Of a stretch of DNA of 64,000 bases, positions 48,609-56,944 are shown piece after piece (position 1 is the first letter of the stretch; each line of letters begins with the position of its first letter). Source of the stretch: Sphingobium phenoxybenzoativorans (GTDB lineage Bacteria; Pseudomonadota; Alphaproteobacteria; Sphingomonadales; Sphingomonadaceae); assembly GCF_001757355.1 (NCBI RefSeq), contig NZ_MINO01000012.1, positions 1-64,000 on the forward strand, in the 5' to 3' direction. Position numbers and translations under genes: made by a program. The notes under the pieces were generated by a model that saw only the letters and a program-made list of their open reading frames with translations, ran no database searches and was not told where the DNA came from.

Positions 48609-48965
48609 ATGCGTGTGATGGTGCTGGTGAAAGCCACCGACGACAGCGAAAAGGGACTGTTCCCCGAACCCTGGACGACCGAAATGATGGCCGCGATGGG
48701 CAAGTTCAACAACGCATTGCGCGATGCCGGCATCCTGCTGATGGCCGACGGCCTGCAGCCCAGTTCGCAGGCGAAGCGCGTGGCGTTCGACGGCCCCGGC
48801 CGCACCGTCATAGATGGACCTTTCACCCCCGCGCGGGATCTGGTCGCGGGCTTCTGGCTCTGGGAAGTCAAGGATATGGAGGAGGCGATCGCCTGGGTGA
48901 AACGCTGCCCCAACCCTATGCCAGGACCCAGCGAGATCGAAATCAGGCCCTTTTACGATTTGTGA
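48609..48965 (+). CDS. YCII-related (DGPF-domain) protein
   Basis: A 118-residue dimeric ferredoxin-like protein: RVMVLVKATDDSEKGLFPEP, DGPGRTVIDGPFTPARDLVAGFWLWEV and the ending EIEIRPFYDL. YCII/DGPF proteins include enzymes and sigma-factor-linked proteins of unclear role. A strong ribosome site CAGGAGACAG is present. Divergent from otsB. Confidence 0.9.
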   Translation: MRVMVLVKATDDSEKGLFPEPWTTEMMAAMGKFNNALRDAGILLMADGLQPSSQAKRVAFDGPGRTVIDGPFTPARDLVAGFWLWEVKDMEEAIAWVKRCPNPMPGPSEIEIRPFYDL

Positions 48966-49134
48966 CCGGCATGTGAATTTGCACGCCAGTCGGGCCGGAT
49001 CGATCGCCGCCTCGCCCGCCCATTTGCACGCCCCCAAATATTGGTCTATGGGCCTGTCCGACCAGCCCCGGTGCTCGCCGATCATTCCGTGATTCGCGTG
49101 CCGGGGCGCATTGTTTTAAGGCAAGGACAGCGCA

Positions 49135-49914
49135 ATGGCCCGTCGCCGCCAGATCTACGAAGGCAAGGCAAAGATCCTGTACGAGGGTCCTGAGCCAGGC
49201 ACCCTGATCCAATATTTCAAGGATGACGCCACCGCGTTCAACGCCCAGAAGAAGGGCACGATTTCCGGCAAGGGCGTCCTCAATAACCGCATTTCCGAGC
49301 ATATCTTCACCTTGCTCGGCCAGATCGGCGTGCCCACGCACTTCATCCGCCGCCTCAATATGCGCGAACAGCTCGTCCGGCAGGTCGAGATCGTGCCGAT
49401 CGAGGTGGTGGTGCGCAATGTCGCTGCAGGCACGCTGTCCAAGCGCCTCGGCATCGAGGAAGGCACGCAGCTCCCCCGGACGCTGATCGAATATTGCTAC
49501 AAGGACGATGCGCTGGGCGACCCGCTGATCTCCGAGGAGCATATCGCCTGCTTCGGCTGGGCCAGCCAGGAAGAAATGCATGACATCGCCGACATGGCGA
49601 TCCGCGTGAACGACTTCATGTGCGGCCTGTTCGCAGGCATCGGCATCCGCCTGATCGACTTCAAGCTGGAGTTCGGACGCCTTTGGGACGGCGATTTCGC
49701 CCGCCTGATTTTGGCCGACGAGATCAGCCCGGACGGCTGCCGCCTGTGGGACATGGAAACCAACGAGAAACTGGACAAGGACCGGTTCCGCCGCGACCTG
49801 GGCGGCGAGGTAGAAGCCTATCAGGAAGTCGCGCGCCGTCTTGGCCTGCTGCCGGAAGGGGCCGACACGACGGTTCTCGACCTGGACACGCATCGCAAGA
49901 AGCGGGGCGGCTGA
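49135..49914 (+). CDS. purC: SAICAR synthetase
   Basis: A 259-residue ATP-dependent ligase that joins CAIR and aspartate in purine synthesis. Seen: [63 protein letters not shown] and [26 protein letters not shown] precedes the ATG. A terminator follows; purS-purQ lie 435 bases downstream, so the three may be separately transcribed. Confidence 0.97.
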   Translation: MARRRQIYEGKAKILYEGPEPGTLIQYFKDDATAFNAQKKGTISGKGVLNNRISEHIFTLLGQIGVPTHFIRRLNMREQLVRQVEIVPIEVVVRNVAAGTLSKRLGIEEGTQLPRTLIEYCYKDDALGDPLISEEHIACFGWASQEEMHDIADMAIRVNDFMCGLFAGIGIRLIDFKLEFGRLWDGDFARLILADEISPDGCRLWDMETNEKLDKDRFRRDLGGEVEAYQEVARRLGLLPEGADTTVLDLDTHRKKRGG

Positions 49915-49949
49915 GGGTTTTCAGCCTACCGCATTGCCGGAGACATCAG

Positions 49950-49981
49950 CCTCGCCCTTTCCGAAGGGCGGGGCTTTTCTT
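49950..49981 (+). terminator. Terminator after purC
   Basis: CCTCGCCCTT pairs with AAGGGCGGGG across a TCCG loop, followed by CTTTTCTTTT. It ends purC, and also faces the small minus-strand gene at 49986. Confidence 0.85.
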
Positions 49982-49985
49982 TTGC

Positions 49986-50117
49986 TCAGAGCACGTCGCC
50001 GAACATCAGCCAGAGCATTACGAACCAGGCGACGAGACCCACGATTCCGATAATCACGCCCAGACGTTCACGTATCCAGTGGGCGGGGCCGGAGGGATCG
50101 TCATTCTCTTCGTTCAT
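49986..50117 (-). CDS. Small single-pass membrane protein (43 aa)
   Basis: A 43-residue frame on the minus strand: NEENDDPSGPAHWIRERLG, then a hydrophobic helix VIIGIVGLVAWFVMLWLMFGDVL. Although short, the acidic head plus a single helix is typical of real small membrane proteins between purC and purS in sphingomonads; function unknown. The ATG at 50117 is favoured over a longer non-homologous extension. Confidence 0.6.
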   Translation of the reverse strand: MNEENDDPSGPAHWIRERLGVIIGIVGLVAWFVMLWLMFGDVL

Positions 50118-50349
50118 CCTTGCGGGATAGCGGAGCCACGCAAGCCCGCGCAATCGGCGATTGCCTTCACCGGAATGGGGGGAGAGTGCGGCGGCATGGC
50201 GGTCGTCAACCATGACGAGACGTTTCTTCAGGCAATCAATGTCCGGCACAGGATCGCGCTTGCGTGACAATCTCACACCCAACCCCCTTGCCCCTGCGCC
50301 CGCACCGGCCTATCGGGTGCGCGAACCCCCGCAAAGGAAGCGACCGGAC

Positions 50350-50583
50350 ATGAAAGCCCGCATCTTCGTCACCCTGAAAGGCGGCGTGCTCGACCCGCAA
50401 GGCCGGGCGATCCATCACGCGCTCGAAGGTCTTGGCTTTGACGCCGTCAATGACGTGCGCGCGGGCAAGCTGATCGAACTGGACCTGGCCGACGGCACCA
50501 GCGACGAAGATATCGACGCGATGTGCAAGAAGCTGCTCGCCAACACCGTCATCGAAAACTACCGGATCGAAAAGGGCATCTGA
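50350..50583 (+). CDS. purS: Phosphoribosylformylglycinamidine synthase subunit PurS
   Basis: A 77-residue small subunit of the FGAM synthetase complex: [38 protein letters not shown] and [13 protein letters not shown]. It bridges PurL and PurQ to channel ammonia. AAAGGAAGCG gives the ribosome site. purQ follows after two bases. purL is not in this window. Confidence 0.96.
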   Translation: MKARIFVTLKGGVLDPQGRAIHHALEGLGFDAVNDVRAGKLIELDLADGTSDEDIDAMCKKLLANTVIENYRIEKGI

Positions 50584-50585
50584 CC

Positions 50586-51260
50586 ATGAAAAGCGCGGTC
50601 ATCGTCTTTCCGGGAAGCAATTGCGACCGCGATTTGGCCGTCGCTTTCGAGAAAGTCAGCGGCCGCAAGCCGGAGATGGTCTGGCATCGCGAGACCGAGT
50701 TGCCTGACGACATCGACCTGATCGGCGTGCCGGGCGGCTTTTCCTATGGCGACTATCTGCGCTCCGGCGCGATGGCCGCCCGTTCCCCTGTGATGCAGGC
50801 CGTGGCGAAGGCGGCGGAACGCGGCGCGTTCGTGCTCGGCATCTGCAACGGTTTCCAGGTGTTGACCGAGACCGGTCTGCTGCCCGGCGCGCTGCTCCGC
50901 AATGCGGGCGGGCATTTCGTGTGCCGCGACGTGGCGCTGACCGTCGAGAACAGCCAGACCGCCTTCACCAGCCGCTATGAAACCGGCGAGGCCATCACCT
51001 ATCCGGTCGCGCATCATGACGGCAATTATTTCGCCGATGCGGATACGCTGGACCGGCTGGAAGGCGATGGCCGCGTGGCGCTGCGCTATGCCGAGCAGGT
51101 GAATGGATCGGCGCGCAACATCGCCGGCATATTGAATGACACCGGTAATGTGCTGGGCATGATGCCGCATCCGGAGCGCGTGATCGAACCGGCGCATGGC
51201 TGCACGGATGGCCGGCGGCTGTTCGAGGGGCTGGTCGAGAGTTTTCTGACGAAGGCTTGA
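50586..51260 (+). CDS. purQ: Phosphoribosylformylglycinamidine synthase subunit PurQ
   Basis: A 224-residue class I glutamine amidotransferase supplying ammonia for FGAM synthesis. [31 protein letters not shown], the nucleophile region [20 protein letters not shown] and MMPHPER with the catalytic His are seen. It starts two bases after the purS stop, a coupled pair. Confidence 0.97.
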   Translation: MKSAVIVFPGSNCDRDLAVAFEKVSGRKPEMVWHRETELPDDIDLIGVPGGFSYGDYLRSGAMAARSPVMQAVAKAAERGAFVLGICNGFQVLTETGLLPGALLRNAGGHFVCRDVALTVENSQTAFTSRYETGEAITYPVAHHDGNYFADADTLDRLEGDGRVALRYAEQVNGSARNIAGILNDTGNVLGMMPHPERVIEPAHGCTDGRRLFEGLVESFLTKA

Positions 51261-51270
51261 GTAACTGCGC

Positions 51271-51348
51271 CCGTTCGCCCTGAGCTTGTCGAAGGGCTGT
51301 CCTTGTTACCAAGAGAGTGCAGGGCTTCGACAAGCTCAGCCCGAACGG
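51271..51348. repeat. Second copy of the palindromic intergenic repeat
   Basis: CCGTTCGCCCTGAGCTTGTC near 51271 and its inverse GACAAGCTCAGCCCGAACGG ending at 51348 pair over about 28 bp with a central AT-rich loop. It is the same family as 39382, in the gap between purQ and a convergent gene. Confidence 0.92.
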
Positions 51349-51374
51349 ATGTAAGCGTTACTGCCGCCGCCCTC

Positions 51375-51716
51375 CTACCCATCCGGCCGCATGAAGCTCC
51401 GGTTGCGCCACCGCAGCAATAGCATCAGCACCGTCGGCAGGAACATGGTGTTCAGGATATCGTGGCGCGACGCGGGCCAGTTGCTTTCGATACTGCCCAC
51501 CGGCTGGTTCATGTCGATGAACTCGTTCATGCACTCCACCACGAACAGCAGCACATAAGGCAGCGGGTGATAGAGCCGCCGCCGGGTGACCAGCGCAAAG
51601 AACAGCAGCAGCAGGATGCTGACATGCACATGCAGCGCGTCAGAGGAGAGGTCGAGATAATCCTCTACCGCTATTTTTATGCCGCCCCAGAAAATGGCGA
51701 TGTCCGTCACGCTCAT
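51375..51716 (-). CDS. Hypothetical membrane protein (113 aa)
   Basis: A 113-residue protein with hydrophobic segments ALHVHVSILLLLFFALVTR and YHPLPYVLLFVVECMNEFIDM and a C-terminal MFLPTVLMLLLRWRN. The polar motif WGGIKIAVEDYLDLS precedes them. No named family recognised. It follows the queuosine transporter gene with an 8-base gap on the same strand, so the two are probably cotranscribed. Confidence 0.65.
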   Translation of the reverse strand: MSVTDIAIFWGGIKIAVEDYLDLSSDALHVHVSILLLLFFALVTRRRLYHPLPYVLLFVVECMNEFIDMNQPVGSIESNWPASRHDILNTMFLPTVLMLLLRWRNRSFMRPDG

Positions 51717-51724
51717 GGAATGGA

Positions 51725-52435
51725 TCAGACCCGCGTGCGGAAGGGCGTGAAATCCGTGCCGCTGTCATAGACGTCCAGCCCCTCGCGGCGCTTGAGGAAG
51801 CCGACCACGGCATAGGTCACCGGCGTCAGCACGGCTTCCCAGCCGACCTTCATCGCCCAGTTCGTGACCATGACCAGCGCGACCTGATGCGTCTGCCAGA
51901 TGCCGAGAAATGCGAGCGGGTAGAAGATCAGGCTGTCCACCCCCTGCCCCACAATCGTCGAGCCGATGGTGCGCATCCACAGATGCCTGCCCTTCGTCAG
52001 CAGCTTCATTTTGGCGAGGACGAAGCTGTTGGCGAATTCGCCCGCCCAGAAGGCGAGCAGGGAAGCGGCAACGATCCGCCAGGTGTTACCGAACACCGCC
52101 TCATAGGCTTTTTGGTCCGGCCAGCCGTCGGCGGGCGGCAGGCTGACCACGACATAGCTCATCAGCGCCATGAACAGCATGGCGCCGAAGCCCGCCCAGA
52201 CGCATCGACGGGCGCGGGCATAGCCATAAACCTCCGTCAGCACGTCGCCGATCACATAGCCGAGCGGAAAGAACAAAATGCCCGCCCCAAAGGTGAAACT
52301 ACCGACTGTGGACAGCTTCGCCGCCCCGATCAGGTTCGACAGCAGCAGGATCGCAACGAAGGCGGCCATGAAGAAATCGAAATAGCGCAGGGGCCGGCCG
52401 CCAATGGCGTCCGCCTCCACCTTCATTATCGTCAT
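51725..52435 (-). CDS. Queuosine precursor transporter (VUT/YhhQ family)
   Basis: A 236-residue inner-membrane protein of the queuosine-precursor (VUT/YhhQ) group: FFMAAFVAILLLSNLIGAAK, AGILFFPLGYVIGDVLTEVYGYARARR, GEFANSFVLAKMKLLTKGRHLWMRTIGSTIVGQGVDSLIFYP. It imports preQ1/preQ0 for tRNA modification. Alternative starts at 52426 and 52459 are possible. No preQ1 riboswitch was recognised upstream. Confidence 0.88.
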   Translation of the reverse strand: MTIMKVEADAIGGRPLRYFDFFMAAFVAILLLSNLIGAAKLSTVGSFTFGAGILFFPLGYVIGDVLTEVYGYARARRCVWAGFGAMLFMALMSYVVVSLPPADGWPDQKAYEAVFGNTWRIVAASLLAFWAGEFANSFVLAKMKLLTKGRHLWMRTIGSTIVGQGVDSLIFYPLAFLGIWQTHQVALVMVTNWAMKVGWEAVLTPVTYAVVGFLKRREGLDVYDSGTDFTPFRTRV

Positions 52436-52556
52436 GGGTTCGTCCGCGGATATGGCCATGGCCCTGCATATCCTGCCCGTCCCACTTTGCAATGCATCCA
52501 TGGCGCATTGCAGCATTTGCAACGAAGCGCCGCCCCGGTTATTGCGCTGCCGGGGA

Positions 52557-52633
52557 GCGCCCGTAGCTCAGCTGGATAGAGCACCCGCCTTCTAAGCGGG
52601 TGGTCGCAGGTTCGAATCCTGCCGGGCGCGCCA
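52557..52633 (+). tRNA. tRNA-Arg (anticodon TCT)
   Basis: A 77-nt cloverleaf. The acceptor GCGCCCG pairs with CGGGCGC, D-arm GCTCAGCTGGATAGAGC, anticodon arm CCCGCCTTCTAAGCGGG with anticodon TCT, T-arm GCAGGTTCGAATCCTGC, and an encoded GCCA 3' end. The putative island begins right after it. Confidence 0.96.
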
Positions 52634-52682
52634 CACAGTCCAAATTTCTCGCCGATTTCAGAGACTTGCCACTCGGGGCAAA

Positions 52683-52706
52683 AAATCCCCGTATTTCCGG
52701 GGGTTT
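52683..52706 (+). terminator. Hairpin after tRNA-Arg
   Basis: AAATCCCCG pairs with (C)CGGGGGTTT around TATTT about 50 bases after the tRNA. Only a short T run follows, so it is a moderate terminator candidate. Confidence 0.55.
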
Positions 52707-52833
52707 GCAGAGGCGTTGTCGCGGCGGGGCGGACAGAGACCAATTTGTCCGCGCGATGTCGCAGAATAGGCGGATTTTTCTCAGAGTGCCGTTTTTGTGT
52801 CCACCCGATGCAGATCGGGGGATGTTTGCGAGG

Positions 52834-54537
52834 TCAGGAGAAGCCCAGAAGCTGCCGCTGCTCTGCCCAGATGAGCGGCAGATGTGGTGTCCGCAGCAAC
52901 TGGCGGGGCGTCAGCGACATGGGCTGAGTGCCGTCCAGGATGGCAGCGGTGATGTCCGGCGCGAGATAACAGAATCGCGCGAGCCGGGTGTGCTCCTTAC
53001 GAGCAGCGATGGAAGCCTTGTCGTTAAGGCCAGCCAGATCGTGAAGCTGGATTTGCGCCTGACGTGCCTTGACCAGCAGCGATATTAAGCCCTCATCGCG
53101 GTCGGATGCGCCAGCTCCACGCGCTGCCACGACCAGCCGCAGCTCCGGGCCGCGACGAACCAGGGTCGACACCTTCGGCATCGCTATGCGCGGGGTGCAA
53201 CCAATAACTGCGTCAACCACCCCCAATGCCTGCAGCAGCGCACGACCATCAAGCGAAGCTTTGATGTCAGCTTCATTGACTATAAGCTCGAGACCGAACT
53301 GATCGAGGAATCGCCGGCGAGCCGATTGCGGCAGAGTGCCGATCTCCGATTTCATGGCCTTCGCGACCTCTCGGAAGTTCCGGATGCTATTGGCATCAGC
53401 AAAGTGAAGATTCGTTTCCGCTGCCAACCGATCCGGATTCGCCAAGAGGCTTTTCAACCCGTCCATCACCGCAAGCTCGATCTCGCCAGCCGGTATGCGG
53501 AATGGGCGATGCGTCGTGTCGGTCATCTCCTCTGCTGGCGTCACATAATAGCGATACCGTCGTGGGCCCTTGGCGGCATGGCTCGGCGTCATCCGCCGAC
53601 CGTGACAGTCCCGGATGTGCCCAGCGAGCAGGCTCACCTCGGTAGCTGAGTCGTGATTGTGACGCTGCACCGATTGATCCTGCATCTGGCTCTGCACCGC
53701 ATCCCACAGTTCCTGGGGGACGATGGCCTCATGTTCGCCAGGGAAGATATTTTCGTTATGGACGATCTCGCCACGATAGAGCCGGTTCGAAAGCAGATGG
53801 TAGAGAGCACCTTTCCCGTATGTGCCGCCGCCGCTGATGCGCCCAGTTGACCAGGTTTGCCGCTTCGATCTGATGCCTTCGGCTTTGAGGTGGCTCTGCA
53901 GTTCCCGAACCGTGCCGCATTCCAGATAGCGGCGATAAATGAGCCGAACCGTCTCAGCTTCAGCCTCATTAATGACGAGCTTGCGATCGATCACGTCGTA
54001 GCCGAGCGGTATCCTGCCGCCCATCCACATGCCCTTGCGTTTGGACGCGGAGATCTTGTCGCGGACCCGCTCGCTGATCACCTCACGCTCGAACTGGGCG
54101 AAGGATAACAGCACGTTGAGCGTCAGCCTCCCCATGCTGCTTGTGGTGTTGAACGCCTGGGTGATGCTGACGAAGCTGGCGCCAGCCGCATCCAGCACTT
54201 CCACGATCTTGGCAAAGTCGGACAGGGCGCGGGTCAAGCGATCGACCTTGTAAACGACGATGACATCCACCCTGCCCGCCTTCACCTCAGCCAGCAGCTG
54301 CTTGAGGCCTGGTCTGTCCATATTGCCGCCGGAAAAGCCACCATCATCATAATGGTCAGGCAGCATGACCCAGCCCTCATGGCGTTGGCTGCTGATATAG
54401 GCGGCGCAGGCTTCCCGCTGCGCATCTAGGCTGTTGAACTCCTGGTCGAGCCCCTCCTCCGTCGATTTGCGGGTGTAGATCGCGCAACGGACGATCTGCT
54501 TGTTCGCTGCTGTCTTGGCTGGCTTAAGCCGCGCCAT
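52834..54537 (-). CDS. Large serine recombinase
   Basis: A 567-residue site-specific recombinase. The resolvase domain starts RCAIYTRKSTEEGLDQEFNSL with the catalytic Ser in YTRKS; DVIVVYKVDRLTRALSDF and NVLLSFAQFEREVISERVRDKI complete it. The middle recombinase domain (PLGYDVIDRKLVINEAEAETVRLIYRRYL) and the zinc-ribbon-like region (HIRDCHGRRM, partial) follow, then a coiled part. Start 54537 overlaps DUF2924 by 14 bp. It is the third gene of a DUF3489-DUF2924-recombinase operon. Confidence 0.92.
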   Translation of the reverse strand: MARLKPAKTAANKQIVRCAIYTRKSTEEGLDQEFNSLDAQREACAAYISSQRHEGWVMLPDHYDDGGFSGGNMDRPGLKQLLAEVKAGRVDVIVVYKVDRLTRALSDFAKIVEVLDAAGASFVSITQAFNTTSSMGRLTLNVLLSFAQFEREVISERVRDKISASKRKGMWMGGRIPLGYDVIDRKLVINEAEAETVRLIYRRYLECGTVRELQSHLKAEGIRSKRQTWSTGRISGGGTYGKGALYHLLSNRLYRGEIVHNENIFPGEHEAIVPQELWDAVQSQMQDQSVQRHNHDSATEVSLLAGHIRDCHGRRMTPSHAAKGPRRYRYYVTPAEEMTDTTHRPFRIPAGEIELAVMDGLKSLLANPDRLAAETNLHFADANSIRNFREVAKAMKSEIGTLPQSARRRFLDQFGLELIVNEADIKASLDGRALLQALGVVDAVIGCTPRIAMPKVSTLVRRGPELRLVVAARGAGASDRDEGLISLLVKARQAQIQLHDLAGLNDKASIAARKEHTRLARFCYLAPDITAAILDGTQPMSLTPRQLLRTPHLPLIWAEQRQLLGFS

Positions 54538-54970
54538 CGCCTTTGCCCTTCCGCTCGACCAGTCCAAAGAAGCGGGGTCCGGACCAGCTGGTGCCGGTTA
54601 TCTCCTTGGCAATCTGGCTGAGGGAGCGATAGGTGCGATCACCATAGATATAGCCCTCATCCTGAATGACGACCCTGTAGGTCTTGCCCCGCCATTCCCG
54701 TAGCAGGTGAGTGCCCGGCATATAGGCATTTGCAAGGTTCATGGGTGTCCTTCTCTCGTCGCCGTCCTGCTTCATCAGACGGTCGAGAAGCTTCTGATGA
54801 TTGGGAGCGAGACCACCATGCCATTGCTCCTGCATCTTGTAAGCAAGGCCCAGAGTGAGCAGTTGGTGGCTGTAGGGCGGCGCGGACTTTCCATAGAGCT
54901 GGAGCCATTCGCCGCAGAGCTGCGCTGGCGACAGGGTCGACAGCGCAGCCAGCTTATGCGCGATGGTCAT
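54524..54970 (-). CDS. DUF2924 protein
   Basis: A 148-residue protein of the DUF2924 family: GEWLQLYGKSAPPYSHQLLTLGLAYKMQEQWHGGL, PGTHLLREWRGKTYRVVIQDEGYIYGDRTYRSLSQIAKEITGTSWSGPRFFGL. The C-terminal part resembles a Bro/RAMA-like DNA-binding fold (TYRSLSQIAKEITGT, WSGPRFFGL). It is commonly next to serine recombinases of mobile elements. It overlaps both neighbours (4 bp with DUF3489, 14 bp with recombinase). Confidence 0.92.
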   Translation of the reverse strand: MTIAHKLAALSTLSPAQLCGEWLQLYGKSAPPYSHQLLTLGLAYKMQEQWHGGLAPNHQKLLDRLMKQDGDERRTPMNLANAYMPGTHLLREWRGKTYRVVIQDEGYIYGDRTYRSLSQIAKEITGTSWSGPRFFGLVERKGKGDGAA

Positions 54971-55485
54971 GCCGCAGCGACATGATAGCAGGTTTCGCTG
55001 CCCCGTTTGATCTTCGTGATGGTCCGGCCCTTCTTGCGGAGGCCGGTCAGGGCTGCCCGAGTGGTATGCGGCAACCAGCCGGTCGCGGTCAGAAGGTCTG
55101 CGAGGGTGGCACCCTCCGAGCGGGACAGAAGGTCGATGACCATAGCCGTCTTGGTGGGATAGGCAGGCGGCGAAGGTTGGGGTTCGACAATGGCAGTAAT
55201 ATTTTCAGTCGGTTGGGTTGAACCATTGCCATCTGGTGCGATTGCCGCGCGACCGGCGTGGGTGATGATTACTGCGATTCCCTGCCCGCCCTCCTCGCGC
55301 CAGCTTTCGGTGTCGGCGTTGCTAGCGATCTCTTCCGCGAGGCCAGATTTGATGAGGGCTGCGATCCCCTTGCGGATGCGGAGGGCGCTGGCGCCGAGAC
55401 TTTCCGGTGGCGGCAATAGGCTGCCATCTGGACGGCTGGCTGCGGTGCTGAGCAGAATGAGCTGAATGTCGGTCAATTTGGTCAT
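54967..55485 (-). CDS. DUF3489 protein
   Basis: A 172-residue protein with two DUF3489-type winged-helix halves: TDIQLILLSTAASRPDGSLLPPP with GASALRIRKGIAALIKSGLAEE, and PTKTAMVIDLLSRSEGATLADLLTATGWLPHTTRAALTGLRKKG. The second half is a DNA-binding MarR-like helix-turn-helix. It heads the operon with DUF2924 and the recombinase, suggesting a recombination directionality or regulatory role. The longer start at 55527 has no homology. Confidence 0.9.
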   Translation of the reverse strand: MTKLTDIQLILLSTAASRPDGSLLPPPESLGASALRIRKGIAALIKSGLAEEIASNADTESWREEGGQGIAVIITHAGRAAIAPDGNGSTQPTENITAIVEPQPSPPAYPTKTAMVIDLLSRSEGATLADLLTATGWLPHTTRAALTGLRKKGRTITKIKRGSETCYHVAAA

Positions 55486-55705
55486 AAGCGGTCTCCTCAC
55501 GGAGCGGCACCCTGCCGCTCCCACCACCCACAGCCCCGCCGATCAGGTCGGTCGGGGCAGCGGCCATATTTATGGGCCGCGATTCGATGACCCACCGTTC
55601 GCTCCGTTCGGCAGCGAAGTCGAATGGAATATCGAGGCAGCCTAAAAGCTGGTTATGGACTGTAGCGGCGGGTTCGTCCTTGGTGCGGTCAAGGAGGCCA
55701 CAGCT

Positions 55706-55924
55706 ATGGACGATCCTGATGCGCATGATCTGATCGGGCATTTGTTTGCGTTGATCACGGCCCGGCTGGAAGATGCAGCCACCTTGGCTGCCAATGGTCA
55801 GTCGGCAGACTTGACGCAAACGTCCAGGCTCATCGCTGATATCAGGCGGGAGATAGACGACGCCCTGTCATGCCTTGGCGCGGCGGAGGCGGTCGCTCGT
55901 GCAGCTGCCTCTTCGATCGACTGA
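55706..55924 (+). CDS. Small protein divergent from the recombinase operon
   Basis: A 72-residue acidic helical protein (DAHDLIGHLFALITARLEDAATLAANG, IADIRREIDDALSCLGAAEAVARAAAS). AAGGAGG lies 8-9 bases before the ATG, so translation is likely. No family recognised; place and charge suit a regulator or excision cofactor of the element, but that is a guess. Confidence 0.65.
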   Translation: MDDPDAHDLIGHLFALITARLEDAATLAANGQSADLTQTSRLIADIRREIDDALSCLGAAEAVARAAASSID

Positions 55925-56013
55925 TCCCTTCTCGCCTGCGTGGTGATCTATGATACTTGCATTGGGCGGCCCCGGTCTGCCACTGCATGGGCCGGACTTA
56001 ACGCGACGGAGCG

Positions 56014-56694
56014 ATGTTGGTGGCCCGCCGGGCAAGACGTAGACGGCCAAGCCGGAAGGCAAGGCGGGTTATCCGCAGACGCCTGGTTGGCTGCGCCATC
56101 ATCCTTTTTGGTCTGGCGACCGCAGGACTTGTAATCTGGAGTTCGGCGAGTTGGCTTGGGCTAGGGAAACCCGAGGCACCGCTCAACCTCACGATGGACG
56201 AGGCGCGCGCCATCAACGCCGACATCCCGTTCGTCGATGGCCCCGTTCGACCAGCGAAGCCCTACATTTTCCGCGGTTTGGCGAAAACCAGGCAGGAAGC
56301 CGTGGACTGCCTGGCGACGGCGGCGATCTATGAAACGGGCCGATCATCGGACGGGCAGCGGGCCGTTATTCAGGTCATCCTTAATCGTGTGCGCGGCGCT
56401 GGATTCCCGAAGACGATCTGTGGCGTAGTCTATCAGGGATCGGACAAGAGCACCGGATGCCAGTTCAGTTTTGCCTGCGACCGATCACTGACCCGCCGTC
56501 GTGAACCGCGTGGATGGGGCGCTGCGCGTCGCCGCGCGAGCCGCGCATTGCAGGGGTATGTGTATGCGGCGGTCGGCACCGCCACGCATTACCATACCGA
56601 CTGGGTGGTGCCCTATTGGAGTGCATCGCTGGATAAAATTGCGAAGGTGGACACCCACATATTTTATCGCAGACCGATGCCGAGGAAAGGATAG
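56014..56694 (+). CDS. SleB-type cell wall hydrolase
   Basis: A 226-residue protein. A very basic N-terminus ([15 protein letters not shown]) precedes one membrane helix (LVGCAIILFGLATAGLVIW), then a Hydrolase_2/SleB domain: CLATAAIYETGRSSDGQRAVIQVILNRVRGAGFPKTICGVVYQGS with the catalytic Glu, CQFSFACD, and HYHTDWVVPYW. It cleaves peptidoglycan in related proteins. It is the first cargo gene beyond the recombinase module; the frame-equivalent ATG at 56014 keeps the basic anchor. Confidence 0.85.
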   Translation: MLVARRARRRRPSRKARRVIRRRLVGCAIILFGLATAGLVIWSSASWLGLGKPEAPLNLTMDEARAINADIPFVDGPVRPAKPYIFRGLAKTRQEAVDCLATAAIYETGRSSDGQRAVIQVILNRVRGAGFPKTICGVVYQGSDKSTGCQFSFACDRSLTRRREPRGWGAARRRASRALQGYVYAAVGTATHYHTDWVVPYWSASLDKIAKVDTHIFYRRPMPRKG

Positions 56695-56944
56695 TCAGGG
56701 CAACGCCGGTGAACAGGCAGGCACCACGTTCCGGCAAGGCTTGGGACATTGCCGAATGTCCGCTTCAGAGTTACGAACCGACCTTAGCTGACATTCGCGG
56801 CGTCCGAACCATCGATCAATCTAATGGGGGCTATCCGTTCTATGTAGGTTGCGCCCAACTTGAGCGTCACCCAGAAGCGGTCGTTGAATAGCTATATCAA
56901 AGGTCCAACCCCAGGACCTTATCTGAGGCTTCAAACAGGCGCGA

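Noticed and set aside
51725-52600. preQ1 riboswitch before the queuosine transporter
   Set aside because: No aptamer-like sequence is recognisable in the short leader next to the tRNA.
52600-52640. Direct repeat of the tRNA-Arg 3' end as an attachment site
   Set aside because: I looked for a second copy of the T-arm and acceptor sequence between 52634 and 64000 and found none; the far end may lie beyond the window.
56709-56891. 60-residue plus frame after the SleB gene
   Set aside because: No ribosome site, no family, and composition unlike neighbouring coding DNA; kept out for lack of support.
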